From contig RHGM01000003.1 in assembly GCA_003724185.1 (NCBI GenBank), positions 806,001-870,000 of the forward strand: a stretch of 64,000 bases of DNA. Direction: 5' to 3'. The DNA is from Porphyrobacter sp. IPPAS B-1204. GTDB lineage: Bacteria > Pseudomonadota > Alphaproteobacteria > Sphingomonadales > Sphingomonadaceae. Below are positions 21,358 to 30,041 of the stretch, piece after piece. Within the stretch, counting starts at the first letter, position 1. The number at the start of each line of letters is the position of its first letter. The translations under genes and the position numbers were made by a program. The notes under the pieces were generated by a model. The model had not been told where the DNA came from, did not search any database, and was given only the letters and a program-made list of their open reading frames with translations.

Positions 21358-22254
21358 CTAGCCTTCGGCCAGCAAGCGCCGGTAATGGTCACGCAGCGTC
21401 TCAGTGCCGAATTCGGGGGTGAGATCGGCGGAATATGCGCCGGTTTCAGGGTCGAGAACCAGCATCGATTCGGTGGCGTAGTAATGGGCGATCCGGGCAT
21501 ATTCGGCCTTCTCGGCCAGCCAGCCGGACAGCGGAGCGCCAAGGCCCAGCACCCGCCCGGCATAGGTGAACAGCTTGGGCGAGACCGACGTGAATTGCGG
21601 TTCCTTGCCAGCCGCCGCGAACAGCAATTCGCCCGCATCGCGCAGGCTGACCGCTGGTCCGGGGCCGCCGATGGGCAGGATTTTCCCTGACATTTCAGGG
21701 TTGTCAATGGCCGAGACGATGAACCGCGCCAGATCGCCATCGCTGATCGGCTTGCAGCGGGTGAGGTTCCCGTCACCGAAGATCAGGAACGGCTTGCCCG
21801 CCTTGACCCGTTTCACCTGCCCCGACAGCGATTTGAAAAAGGCGGTGGGACGGATGATGGTGTAGCCAATCCCGCTGGCTGAAAGCTCCGCCTCGAACCG
21901 CAGTTTGGCGTGCTGAAAGGCGAGGAGCGGCCTTTGCACGCAGATCGCCGACAGCAGGATGAACTGCCCTGCACCTGCCGCCTGCGCCGCCTTCAGCAGC
22001 CGGGAATTGGCTTGATAATCAACCGCCTCGGCATCCTTGGGCGCACCGGAGCGCGAGGCGATGCAGGAGATCACCACCTCGGCCTGTGCCGCTGCCAAAG
22101 CCGCTGCCAGCCCCGCCGGGTCAGCCAGCTCCGCCCGCCCCAGCGCCGTCACCGCGTGCCCTTCCGCCGCCAATCGCGCCGCGACCGCCTGCCCGATGGT
22201 CCCGCTTGCCCCGGCAAGGGCGACGCGGCGGGGGGCGGGGGCGGTGGATGTCAT
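21358..22254 (-). CDS. bciA: Divinyl (proto)chlorophyllide 8-vinyl-reductase
   Basis: NADPH-dependent reductase of the C8 vinyl group in (bacterio)chlorophyll biosynthesis. It has 298 residues with an N-terminal Rossmann motif GASGTIG (atypical SDR). Highly characteristic BciA blocks are PTAFFKSLSGQ, CKPISDGDLARF, ILPIGGPGPA and HYYATESMLVLD. It is convergent with the beta-galactosidase, 16 bases apart, and has no photosynthesis genes beside it here. Identity with BciA is strong by motif; the alternative is a related NmrA-type oxidoreductase. It is the only gene in the window that points to phototrophy. Confidence 0.85.
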   Translation of the reverse strand: MTSTAPAPRRVALAGASGTIGQAVAARLAAEGHAVTALGRAELADPAGLAAALAAAQAEVVISCIASRSGAPKDAEAVDYQANSRLLKAAQAAGAGQFILLSAICVQRPLLAFQHAKLRFEAELSASGIGYTIIRPTAFFKSLSGQVKRVKAGKPFLIFGDGNLTRCKPISDGDLARFIVSAIDNPEMSGKILPIGGPGPAVSLRDAGELLFAAAGKEPQFTSVSPKLFTYAGRVLGLGAPLSGWLAEKAEYARIAHYYATESMLVLDPETGAYSADLTPEFGTETLRDHYRRLLAEG

Positions 22255-22358
22255 GCCCTCACCCTAGCGCGCCCCTGTCCCATGCAAAAGTGGCAGTTGC
22301 CCGGTTGCCCCGCGCTCCGGCAGGCCTATGCTGCGCGGCGGAGAGGGATAAGCACAAG

Positions 22359-24077
22359 ATGGCTGACTATGATTGGGTGATCCGCGGCGGCACGATTGCC
22401 GATGGCACGGGGGGCGATCTGATTGATGGCGATATCGCCATCGCCGGCGGGCGCATCGCCGCCATCGGCGAGGTCAGCGGGCGCGGCGCAGAGGAAATCG
22501 ACGCCAAGGGCCGCGTCGTCACCCCCGGCTTTATCGACGTGCACACCCATTATGACGGACAATGCATCTGGGCCGAGGAGCTTTCCCCCTCCTCGTCGCA
22601 CGGCGTCACCACAGCGGTGATGGGCAATTGCGGCGTCGGCTTTGCCCCCTGCCGGAAAGCCGATCACGATATGCTGATCAACGTCATGGAGGGGGTGGAG
22701 GACATCCCCGGCGTGGTGATGACCGAAGGGCTGGACTGGGACTGGGAGACCTTCCCCGAATATCTCGACAAGGTGGCAGCCGGGCGGCGAGATATCGACG
22801 TGGCGGCTTACCTCCCGCATTCGCCCTTGCGAGTCTATGCGATGGGCGCACGCGGCGCGGCGCGTGACGTAGCGAGCGCGGATGATCTCGCTTGCATGCG
22901 CCGCCTCACCGCCGAGGCGATGCGGGCGGGCGCGCTGGGCTTTGCCACCTCGCGGCTCAGCATCCACAAGACCGCTGACGGCGACGCCATCCCGACCTTC
23001 GATACCGACATCGCCGAGTTGGAAGCGATCACCAGCGGCATGAAGGATGCAGGGGCGGGGACGTTTCAGGTGGTGCTCGATGCGTTTGTCGGGTGGGACA
23101 AGGAATACCCGGTGATCGAGCGGGTGATCGCCGCCAGCGGCCGCCCGGCAACCTTCACCCTCGCATCCGGCAATGATGGGCCGCCGCGCTGGCGCCGCGT
23201 GCTGGAGATGCTGGAGGCGACCAATGCGGCAGGCGGCGTCGCCAACGCACAGGTCATGCCGCGCCCGATCGGGTTGATCGCCGGGCTGGAGCTGACGGTG
23301 CACCCCTTCGTGCTGTGCCCGAGCTGGGCGAAGATCGCGCACCTGCCGATCCCCGAGCAGGTCGCCGCGATGCGTGACCCCGCCCTGCGCGCCGCGCTGC
23401 TGGCGGAGGATTTCACCCCCGGCCACCCCTTCAACGAACTCGCCCGCAACTGGCGCTGGCTGTTCCCACTCGACAACCCGCCCGATTACGCCCCTCCCGC
23501 CCACATGAGCATGGCCGGGCAGGCCGAGGCGCGCGGCTGCACCCCGGAGGAGGTCGCCTATGACCGGTTGCTGGAGACGGACGGTCGCGGGCTGTTCCTC
23601 GCCGCGCTCGGCAATTACGAAAACGCTTCGCTGGCCAGCGCGCACGAAATGCTGCGCCACCCGCACTGTGTCCCCGGCCTTGGCGATGGCGGCGCGCATT
23701 ATGGGGCGATTTGCGATGCCAGCTATTCGACCTATCTGCTGACCCAGTTCGTCAAGGCCACCGGCCCGCTCACCCTCGGGCTGGCAGAGGCCGCGCATAT
23801 GCTCGGCGCCAAGGCGGCGCGGGCGGTGGGCCTCAATGATCGCGGCACTTTGGCCGTGGGGGGCCGGGCTGACCTCAACGTGATCGATCTCGACCGCCTC
23901 ACCCTGCACCTGCCCGAAGTGGTGCGCGATCTGCCCGCAGGCGGCCGCCGCCTGCACCAGCGTGCCACCGGCTATGATGCAACGATGGTGGCGGGCGAGG
24001 TGATCCGCCGGTTCGACCAGTCCACCGGCGCGCGGCCCGGGCAGCTGGTGCGCGGGGCGGGGTATCGCGCCGCCTAG
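22359..24077 (+). CDS. Amidohydrolase, N-acyl-D-amino-acid deacylase family
   Basis: Metal-dependent hydrolase of the amidohydrolase superfamily with 572 residues. It carries the metal site FIDVHTHYDGQ (HxH) and the D-aminoacylase-type block MGNCGVGFAPC, whose Cys bridges the zinc site in that family, plus GDGGAHYG near the C-terminus. A GAGAGGG ribosome site precedes the ATG at 22359. It is cytoplasmic, with no signal peptide. The likely substrate is an N-acyl-D-amino acid, but the family is broad and dihydropyrimidinase-like activities cannot be excluded. The 3' end overlaps the convergent membrane gene by three bases. Confidence 0.83.
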   Translation: MADYDWVIRGGTIADGTGGDLIDGDIAIAGGRIAAIGEVSGRGAEEIDAKGRVVTPGFIDVHTHYDGQCIWAEELSPSSSHGVTTAVMGNCGVGFAPCRKADHDMLINVMEGVEDIPGVVMTEGLDWDWETFPEYLDKVAAGRRDIDVAAYLPHSPLRVYAMGARGAARDVASADDLACMRRLTAEAMRAGALGFATSRLSIHKTADGDAIPTFDTDIAELEAITSGMKDAGAGTFQVVLDAFVGWDKEYPVIERVIAASGRPATFTLASGNDGPPRWRRVLEMLEATNAAGGVANAQVMPRPIGLIAGLELTVHPFVLCPSWAKIAHLPIPEQVAAMRDPALRAALLAEDFTPGHPFNELARNWRWLFPLDNPPDYAPPAHMSMAGQAEARGCTPEEVAYDRLLETDGRGLFLAALGNYENASLASAHEMLRHPHCVPGLGDGGAHYGAICDASYSTYLLTQFVKATGPLTLGLAEAAHMLGAKAARAVGLNDRGTLAVGGRADLNVIDLDRLTLHLPEVVRDLPAGGRRLHQRATGYDATMVAGEVIRRFDQSTGARPGQLVRGAGYRAA

Positions 24078-25645
24078 CCTGCCGGTGTGACGGCGTAGAG
24101 CAGGCTTCGGCCCTCCACAGGCACCGCCTTGAAGCCTTCTGGCGCGGCCAGATCGGCGGGATATTCGCCGACGATCCAGACATGGGTGAAGGCCCCGCGC
24201 GGCAGCTTGGCCAGCGTGTCGGACAGCCGCGGGCGGGTGGCGCCCGTGCAATCATCCTGCTGCACCAGATGCGAAGGATCGCGCACGAACGGCTCTCCCG
24301 CGGGATAGCGCACGATCATCGGGTTCACGCCGGGCTGCTGCCACTGGTCATTCACGAAGGCATTGCGCCGCGCCAGCGCCGCCCCGGCAAGGTGATCGAG
24401 CGGCGACAACGCCCAGCGGGTGCGGCACGGCTTGACCACGAAAAACGCCACCCGCGCGCCCATCGGCATGGCATCCAGCGCCGGCAGCGCGCTCCGCACG
24501 ATCCGGTCCTGCGCGATATAGGCCTTGCTGGTCATCGTCATGGTTGCCGCAAAGAACGCCAGCGCGATGATGCTCGCCCCCAGCAGGATCTTCGATCCGC
24601 GCTGCACAGGATTGATCGCAACCAGCGCAATCGCCAGCGCATAGGGCAGCAGCCGCATGTCGGCAAAGGCCGATCCGAACACCCGGAACGGCAGCACGAC
24701 AAAGAAGGCAAGGCACAGCACCGCCGCCAACCCCAGCACCCGGTCATACCGCACCGTGCGGCTGAACAGCGCCCATGCCAGCAGCGCGGCAATCACCCCT
24801 GCGGCAGCCAGATCAATATGCCGCCAATAGGTGCGCAGCGGGGACAGCAGCCAGTTGAGTTTGAACTGCCAGGCCCAGCCCGACATCGCCGCTCCCGAGG
24901 ATTCCGCCCGCCAGATCACCATCGGGATGATCGGCAGCAGCAGCGGCCAGCACGCCGCGATGATCCGCACCACCGCATCCACCGGCCTGCGCCGCGCCGC
25001 GATCACCTCGCACAGCATCGCCGATCCCGTCAGCAGGCCAAGGAACGCCCAGCCATAGGTGTGGCACACCCAGATCACCGCCCCCGCCGCCGCCAGCCAA
25101 AGCTGCGCGGCCAGTGCGCGGTCGGTACGGTGCAGGCGCAGCCACACGACGAAAGCGAGCATCCCCAGAGCCATGCTCAGCGCGTAATTGATGAAGCCGT
25201 AATTGAACGGATAGCCATACAACAGCGGGATGGCCGCCACCGCAAAGGGGGTGATGCGGCCATGCACCTCGCGGCTGACCAGCAGCAGACCCAGCGCTCC
25301 CAGCAGCTGGGTAAGGATCACCGCAAACCGCACCGATCCCTCCAGCCCCAGCACCCCGTGCAAGGCCTCCACCAGAATGTCAGCGCCCAGATTGCCGATC
25401 AGCTTCCATTCGTAGATGTAGAACGGCTGAAGTTCGGGCCGGTTGGCCAGATCGGTCTGCACCGCATAGCGTCCCAGATGGCCGTAAAGATCGACCAGCG
25501 GCGGAAACTCCACCACCAGCAGCGGCGCGATGGACGCAAGGCAGATCAGCGCGATCACGGGCCAGCGGTCCAGCAGCCCGCGCAGCCCATGCGCGCCAGG
25601 CGTGCCGCGGCGCAGCACGGTGTCGGTGAAGTTCGTGAGGATCAT
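24074..25645 (-). CDS. Polytopic membrane protein, possible GT-C-type glycosyltransferase
   Basis: An inner-membrane protein of 523 residues with about ten hydrophobic helices and a soluble C-terminal region of about 120 residues. No diagnostic motif is certain, but the first extracytoplasmic loop holds acidic/His residues (FPPLVDLYGHLGR), in the position used by GT-C enzymes. It is the last gene of a GT2-methyltransferase-GtrA operon and overlaps gtrA by four bases. In gtr-type loci the third membrane protein moves a sugar from undecaprenyl phosphate to a surface glycan. That role is inference from context. Confidence 0.65.
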   Translation of the reverse strand: MILTNFTDTVLRRGTPGAHGLRGLLDRWPVIALICLASIAPLLVVEFPPLVDLYGHLGRYAVQTDLANRPELQPFYIYEWKLIGNLGADILVEALHGVLGLEGSVRFAVILTQLLGALGLLLVSREVHGRITPFAVAAIPLLYGYPFNYGFINYALSMALGMLAFVVWLRLHRTDRALAAQLWLAAAGAVIWVCHTYGWAFLGLLTGSAMLCEVIAARRRPVDAVVRIIAACWPLLLPIIPMVIWRAESSGAAMSGWAWQFKLNWLLSPLRTYWRHIDLAAAGVIAALLAWALFSRTVRYDRVLGLAAVLCLAFFVVLPFRVFGSAFADMRLLPYALAIALVAINPVQRGSKILLGASIIALAFFAATMTMTSKAYIAQDRIVRSALPALDAMPMGARVAFFVVKPCRTRWALSPLDHLAGAALARRNAFVNDQWQQPGVNPMIVRYPAGEPFVRDPSHLVQQDDCTGATRPRLSDTLAKLPRGAFTHVWIVGEYPADLAAPEGFKAVPVEGRSLLYAVTPAG

Positions 25646-26025
25646 TCGGAGACTGCAGGCCTGAAGACAAAGCGTTGGGAGAGGAGGAAAAAGATCACCA
25701 CATAAGCGCCAATCGCGGGCAGCTGCGCCCAGGGGCTGGCTGCGCCAAGCACCGATTGCGCGGCCAGCAGCACGGCGACGTTGACGCCGTAAGCAAAGGC
25801 AAAGGCTGCCAGAAACCGCGCAACCTCACGCCCTCCCACCGCGCCGGTGACGCCGAAAACATAGGTGCGGTTGAGGGTGAAGGACAGCAGCAGCCCCACC
25901 GCATAGCCTGCCGCATTGGCGACCAGACCGCTCAACCCCGCCCACAGCCCGCCGAAGATCACCGCCCAGCCGACCGCCGAATTGGCAAGCCCCGTGAGCG
26001 CAAAACGGAACAGGCGCTGGAGCAT
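25642..26025 (-). CDS. GtrA-family membrane protein
   Basis: A small polytopic protein of about 127 residues with four hydrophobic helices and the GtrA signatures FALTGLANSAVGW and FTLNRTYVF. GtrA proteins are thought to flip undecaprenyl-linked sugars across the inner membrane. The ATG at 26025 starts 4 bases after the upstream methyltransferase stop; an in-frame TTG at 26043 would overlap it. Neither has a clear ribosome site. Its stop overlaps the start of the 523-residue membrane protein. Confidence 0.87.
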   Translation of the reverse strand: MLQRLFRFALTGLANSAVGWAVIFGGLWAGLSGLVANAAGYAVGLLLSFTLNRTYVFGVTGAVGGREVARFLAAFAFAYGVNVAVLLAAQSVLGAASPWAQLPAIGAYVVIFFLLSQRFVFRPAVSE

Positions 26026-26029
26026 CGGT

Positions 26030-26719
26030 CTAGCGCGCGACAAGGCAATATTGCGCGCCCAGCGGCAGCCAGCCGAGCGCGCGTTCCAGCGGGCGTAGCG
26101 GGGCGGCGAAGGCCGGGAAGAACAGCGTCCAGCGCAGGGACACGTCTTTAAAGCCTGCTGCCAGCAACCGGCGGCGCATTTCCGGCCCGGTGATCAGCAC
26201 CGCGTTCACATCGAAGGGACAGGTCGCCACCGCGTGACGGGTCAGCGGGTTCCAGGGATTATGCTCGAACAGGATGAACCGCCCTTGCGGTGTCAGGGTG
26301 TGGCGGATTTCGGCCAGCAGGCGAATATGATCGCCCTCGGGGATGTGGTGGAACACGCAGGCGGTGAAGGCGAGATCGAAGCTGCCTGCATCGAACGGCA
26401 GGGTCTGCCCGTCATAGCACACCGTCTCCAGCGGCCGGATCGCCCGCGCCTCGCAATGGGACAGCGACCGCGACGACACATCGAGCGCGGTCAGCGCCGC
26501 ATCGGGAAATGCGCGCTGCAAATGGGCGATGCAATTGCCACGCCCCGCGCCGAAATCCATGATCCGCGCCGGAGCAAGGCCCGCCGCTGCCATCGCCTGC
26601 GCCGCATATTTCGCTTTGTATTCCGCGAAATACTCAGGGTCCTCACCGCTCAGTTTGACGGACGCCGCGTGCTGCGCGTCATATTCATCAACATAGGCGT
26701 CAAATTCAGCCTGCGACAT
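26030..26719 (-). CDS. Class I SAM-dependent methyltransferase
   Basis: A cytoplasmic protein of 229 residues with motif I MDFGAGRGNC, motif II region LTALDVSSRS, and the FDLAFTACVFHHIP block of small-molecule methyltransferases. A HNPWNPLTRHAV region follows motif IV. It lies inside the glycan operon, overlapping the GT2 gene upstream by 14 bases, so a sugar or lipid-linked glycan intermediate is a plausible substrate. Substrate identity is not shown. Confidence 0.8.
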   Translation of the reverse strand: MSQAEFDAYVDEYDAQHAASVKLSGEDPEYFAEYKAKYAAQAMAAAGLAPARIMDFGAGRGNCIAHLQRAFPDAALTALDVSSRSLSHCEARAIRPLETVCYDGQTLPFDAGSFDLAFTACVFHHIPEGDHIRLLAEIRHTLTPQGRFILFEHNPWNPLTRHAVATCPFDVNAVLITGPEMRRRLLAAGFKDVSLRWTLFFPAFAAPLRPLERALGWLPLGAQYCLVAR

Positions 26720-27740
26720 GGAGCCCCTCTCGCAGTTCGGGTTCGATTGTGCCCTCGGCCCCGCCGGGCTTGGCGTCGAGGCTGACGGGGTGGCGGCGCA
26801 CTTCGGCGATGATGAACAGCGGGCGGCGCTTGCCCTCCATGTACATCCGGCCGAGATATTCGCCGAACACGCCGAGAACCAGCAATTGCACGCTGCCCAT
26901 GATCAGGATCAGTGCGGCAAGGCTTGCCCAGCCCTCCACCGTGCCGCCTTGCAGCCACACCCAGCCGATCCAGCCCAGTGCCAGTATTCCGCCCACGCCG
27001 AACACCATCCCCAGGTGCGAGGCAAAGCGCAGTGGCACGGTCGAAAAGCTGGTCACCGCATCCACCGCCAGCGCGATCATCTTGCGCAGCGGGTAGTTCG
27101 TCTCGCCAGCGAAACGCGCATCGCGTTCATAGGGGAAGGCGATCTGGTTGAAACCGACCCAGCTGACCAGTCCGCGGATGAAACGGTACCGTTCGGGCAT
27201 GGCGTTGAGCTGTTCGACCACCCGGCGCGTCATCAGGCGGAAATCGCCGGTGTCGCGCGGGATGTAGGTATCGACCATGCTGCCCAGCATCCGGTAGAAC
27301 GCCGCCGCCGTGCCGCGCTTGAAGGCGGTTTCGCCGTGGCGTTTGATGCGCTGGCCGTAGACCACGTCATAGCCTTCGCGCACCCGCTCCAGCATCGGGC
27401 CGAGCAGTTCGGGCGGGTCTTGCAGATCGGCATCGAGCACAAAGATCAGATCACCGCGCACGTGATTGAGGCCCGCGGTCAGCGCCAGCTGGTGGCCGTG
27501 GTTGCGCGACAGGTTGATCGCGACAATGCGCGGATCGCGGGCCGCATGCTGGCAGATCGCGTCCCAGCTGCCATCTTTCGACCCATCATTGATGAGGACC
27601 AGTTCGAACCGATCGCCAAATATCGCCCCGGCCGAAGCGGTGACGCGCGCGATCAGCGCGTCGAGCCCGGCTTCCTCGTTATAGACAGGGATCACCACCG
27701 ACAGGTCGCAGGTGCCGGGGAATGTGTGCGGAAGCTGCAA
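26706..27740 (-). CDS. Family 2 glycosyltransferase (GtrB/DPM1-like polyprenyl-phosphate sugar transferase)
   Basis: Transfers a sugar from a nucleotide donor to polyprenyl phosphate at the inner membrane. It has 344 residues: a GT-A domain with LSVVIPVYNEE, the DxD motif in LDADLQDP, and RDTGDFRLM. Two C-terminal transmembrane helices (about 240-305) match GtrB/ArnC-like proteins. The start is a TTG at 27740, chosen because a perfect AGGAGG (27750-27755) sits nine bases upstream. It is the first gene of the four-gene glycan operon. Confidence 0.88.
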   Translation of the reverse strand: MQLPHTFPGTCDLSVVIPVYNEEAGLDALIARVTASAGAIFGDRFELVLINDGSKDGSWDAICQHAARDPRIVAINLSRNHGHQLALTAGLNHVRGDLIFVLDADLQDPPELLGPMLERVREGYDVVYGQRIKRHGETAFKRGTAAAFYRMLGSMVDTYIPRDTGDFRLMTRRVVEQLNAMPERYRFIRGLVSWVGFNQIAFPYERDARFAGETNYPLRKMIALAVDAVTSFSTVPLRFASHLGMVFGVGGILALGWIGWVWLQGGTVEGWASLAALILIMGSVQLLVLGVFGEYLGRMYMEGKRRPLFIIAEVRRHPVSLDAKPGGAEGTIEPELREGLHVAG

Positions 27741-27881
27741 GTTCCCGGTCCTCCTGAGGCAAGGCTGGCAATTGGGTCGATGGCTTGGGCGGGTGCGCCG
27801 GCTTCCCCCGCCGGAGCCGCTATATCCGGCATGGCCCGCCGGATTGCAACGGGTGCCCTGTGGCACTCTTGCATCAAAAGG

Positions 27882-27955
27882 TGGAGGCCCGAGCCGGAAT
27901 CGAACCGGCGTGCAAGGATTTGCAGTCCTCTGCGTAACCACTCCGCCATCGGGCC
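27882..27955 (-). tRNA. tRNA-Cys (anticodon GCA)
   Basis: A 74-base cloverleaf on the minus strand. The acceptor stem GGCCCGA (5' end at 27955) pairs perfectly with TCGGGCC. The anticodon loop reads CTGCAAA with GCA, the T arm contains GGTTCGATTCC, the discriminator is U and CCA is encoded. The anticodon stem AGGA/TCCT is complete. Confidence 0.97.
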
Positions 27956-28092
27956 GAGCCTTTCAGGGCCAATGCCCCGAACGGAAGCGGCGCACTAGCG
28001 ATTCGGCAGGGCAAAGGCAATGCGTGATTGCGAAGCGGCCTTCCCTAACGTCAATCTGGACGGACAGCGAAGGGCACGGCAAAGCATCGGCC

Positions 28093-28872
28093 ATGACCAT
28101 CGCCAGCCTGCTCGAACCCGTCACCGGCCAGCCCGGCCCCGCCCGTCTCACTCACGCCGCCGACTGGTTGCAGGGCCGCACGCTTTATGGCGGGGCATCG
28201 GCGCTGGTCGCCTATACGATGGCGGTGCGTGCCTTCCCCGGCCTGCCGCCCCTGCGCGCAGGGCAGGTCGCCTTTGTTGCGCCGGTGGGGGAGGACATCG
28301 AACTTTCCGCGCATATCGTCCGGCAGGGGCGCAACGTCACCCAGCTGCGGAGCGAGATCATCAGCGAGGGCAAGGTTGCCCTGAGCGCCTTCTGGCTGTT
28401 CGGCGAAGGGCGAGAGGCGAATGCGCTGGTGCCGTCCGCCCCGCCCGAAGACTGGCCCGGCCCGCCCGAGGACAATAAAAGCGTCACCCACAGCTTCGCG
28501 CCCAGCTTCGTCGCCAAGAATTTCGAGCTGCGCCACGGGCAGACCAGGGGCTCGGACCGCGGCGCCACGGTGCGCCGCTGGGCACGGCTGACCGAGGATC
28601 ACGCCCTCGATCCGGTGTCGAAACTGGTGCTGATGGGCGATGTCATGCCGCCCGGCGCGATGCGGGCAATGCAGCACCAGGGCCCGATCAGCTCGATCAA
28701 CTGGTCGTTCAACGTTCTCGACCCCGAAAGCCGGTCACGCGATGGCTGGTATCTGGCGGAGAACGCCAGCCAGCACGCGGGCGCGGGCTATTCGTCCGAA
28801 CGGCTCAGGATGTGGGACGCTGACGGGAAGCAGGTGCTTGACGGGCTGCAATGCGTGGCGGTGTTCGGGTAG
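28093..28872 (+). CDS. Acyl-CoA thioesterase family protein (double hotdog)
   Basis: A protein of 259 residues resembling TesB-like/4HBT_3 thioesterases. The N-terminal hotdog has the segment LQGRTLYGGASALVAY and the second half has SSINWSFNVLD with AENASQHAGAGYSSE. It is expected to hydrolyse acyl-CoA in the cytoplasm. The start at 28093 gives the family N-terminus; the longer open frame runs back through tRNA-Cys and is not coding. It is convergent with the Tat-aminotransferase gene, 7 bases apart. Confidence 0.82.
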   Translation: MTIASLLEPVTGQPGPARLTHAADWLQGRTLYGGASALVAYTMAVRAFPGLPPLRAGQVAFVAPVGEDIELSAHIVRQGRNVTQLRSEIISEGKVALSAFWLFGEGREANALVPSAPPEDWPGPPEDNKSVTHSFAPSFVAKNFELRHGQTRGSDRGATVRRWARLTEDHALDPVSKLVLMGDVMPPGAMRAMQHQGPISSINWSFNVLDPESRSRDGWYLAENASQHAGAGYSSERLRMWDADGKQVLDGLQCVAVFG

Positions 28873-28879
28873 GGGCGCA

Positions 28880-30010
28880 TCAGCCCCACAATTGCTGCGA
28901 CAGCTCCGGCAGCGCGGCGGCATAGCGCGCAACATCCTCCAGCCTGCCGGTGCTGACCCGCGAATAGCCCTTCCACGCGCCGTAGCTCCCGCGGATGGCA
29001 ATGCCGCGTTCACCCATCGCGAGACGCAGGGCGTCGGCATCGGGCACCTTCACGAAGACGAAATTGGTCTGCGAAGGCAGTGCGGACAGCCCGGCCTTGG
29101 CCACGGCATCGAGGATCATCGCGCGCCCTTCCAGCACGGCAGCGCGCGACTGGGTGAGAAACTGCGTGTCGTCATAGCTCGCAATCGCCGCAGCCAATCC
29201 GGCCAGATTGCCGCCAAAGCTCATCAGGTGCGACTGGATCCGCTCGGCATTGGCCTCGCTGGTGATGGCATAACCGACCCGCAGCCCCGCCATGCCGTAA
29301 ATCTTGGAGAAGGTGCGGCAGACGATCACATCCGCGCCGCCGCGCACCAGATCGATCATGGCGTTGTCTTCAGGCCGGTCGGTCAGTTCATTATAGGCTT
29401 CGTCCACCAGCAGGGTGGCGTGCGGCGTCACCTGCGCGGCAAAGCTGCGCAGCGCGGCGGGTTCGATCAGCACCCCGGTGGGATTGTTGGGATTGCACAG
29501 CTGGACCAGCGCGACCCCGTCCGGCGCCTTGGCCGCCATTGCCGGCAGATCGACATTCATATCGGCCGTAAGCGGCACCCGGATTGAGGTGATGCCCTGC
29601 CGCTCGCCATAGATGACCGTGGTATCCCAGAACAGATCGGGGCACAGGATCGCGCCCTTGCGGCCCCACGCCAGCGCAATGGCGCACAGGATCTCGGTCG
29701 ACCCCGCGCCAACCACCACCTGTTCGGGCGCAACGCCATGCCGTTCGGCAATCATCGCGGTCAGCCGCAGCAGGCCGCGATCGGCGTAATAGCAGCCCAT
29801 CTTCGATGTCTCGGCAATCGCCCGCAGCGCCGAAGGGGCCGGGCCATAGGGGTTTTCATTGCGGCTGAGCAGCGCCTGACCGATGGTCGGCCCGAAATCG
29901 GGCTGGTTGGCAGGAGCGCGCACCGCTGCACCAAGCGCGGACAGCGGCATGGCGCCAAGCCCGCCGGCCAGACTGGCCCCAGCAATGAAGGATCGGCGGG
30001 TGGTCGGCAT
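28880..30010 (-). CDS. Tat-exported class I/II aminotransferase (HisC-like)
   Basis: A PLP-dependent aminotransferase of 376 residues. The N-terminus is a twin-arginine signal (TTRRSFIAGASLAGG then a short hydrophobic stretch ending near ALGA). The mature enzyme keeps LSRNENPYGP, CNPNNPTGV, DEAYNELTD and the PLP-lysine motif CRTFSKIYGMAG. The ATG at 30010 has an AAAGGAG site seven bases upstream. Export of an aminotransferase folded with PLP fits Tat, but periplasmic transaminases are uncommon. It follows a TSUP transporter gene by 31 bases on the same strand. The substrate is unknown; histidinol-phosphate in the periplasm is unlikely. Confidence 0.85.
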   Translation of the reverse strand: MPTTRRSFIAGASLAGGLGAMPLSALGAAVRAPANQPDFGPTIGQALLSRNENPYGPAPSALRAIAETSKMGCYYADRGLLRLTAMIAERHGVAPEQVVVGAGSTEILCAIALAWGRKGAILCPDLFWDTTVIYGERQGITSIRVPLTADMNVDLPAMAAKAPDGVALVQLCNPNNPTGVLIEPAALRSFAAQVTPHATLLVDEAYNELTDRPEDNAMIDLVRGGADVIVCRTFSKIYGMAGLRVGYAITSEANAERIQSHLMSFGGNLAGLAAAIASYDDTQFLTQSRAAVLEGRAMILDAVAKAGLSALPSQTNFVFVKVPDADALRLAMGERGIAIRGSYGAWKGYSRVSTGRLEDVARYAAALPELSQQLWG

Positions 30011-30041
30011 GGGCAGCTCCTTTTGGATCAATGGCGAAGGG

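Noticed and set aside
27741..27941. Upstream extension of the GT2 frame
   Set aside because: Runs into tRNA-Cys; the TTG at 27740 has a perfect ribosome site.
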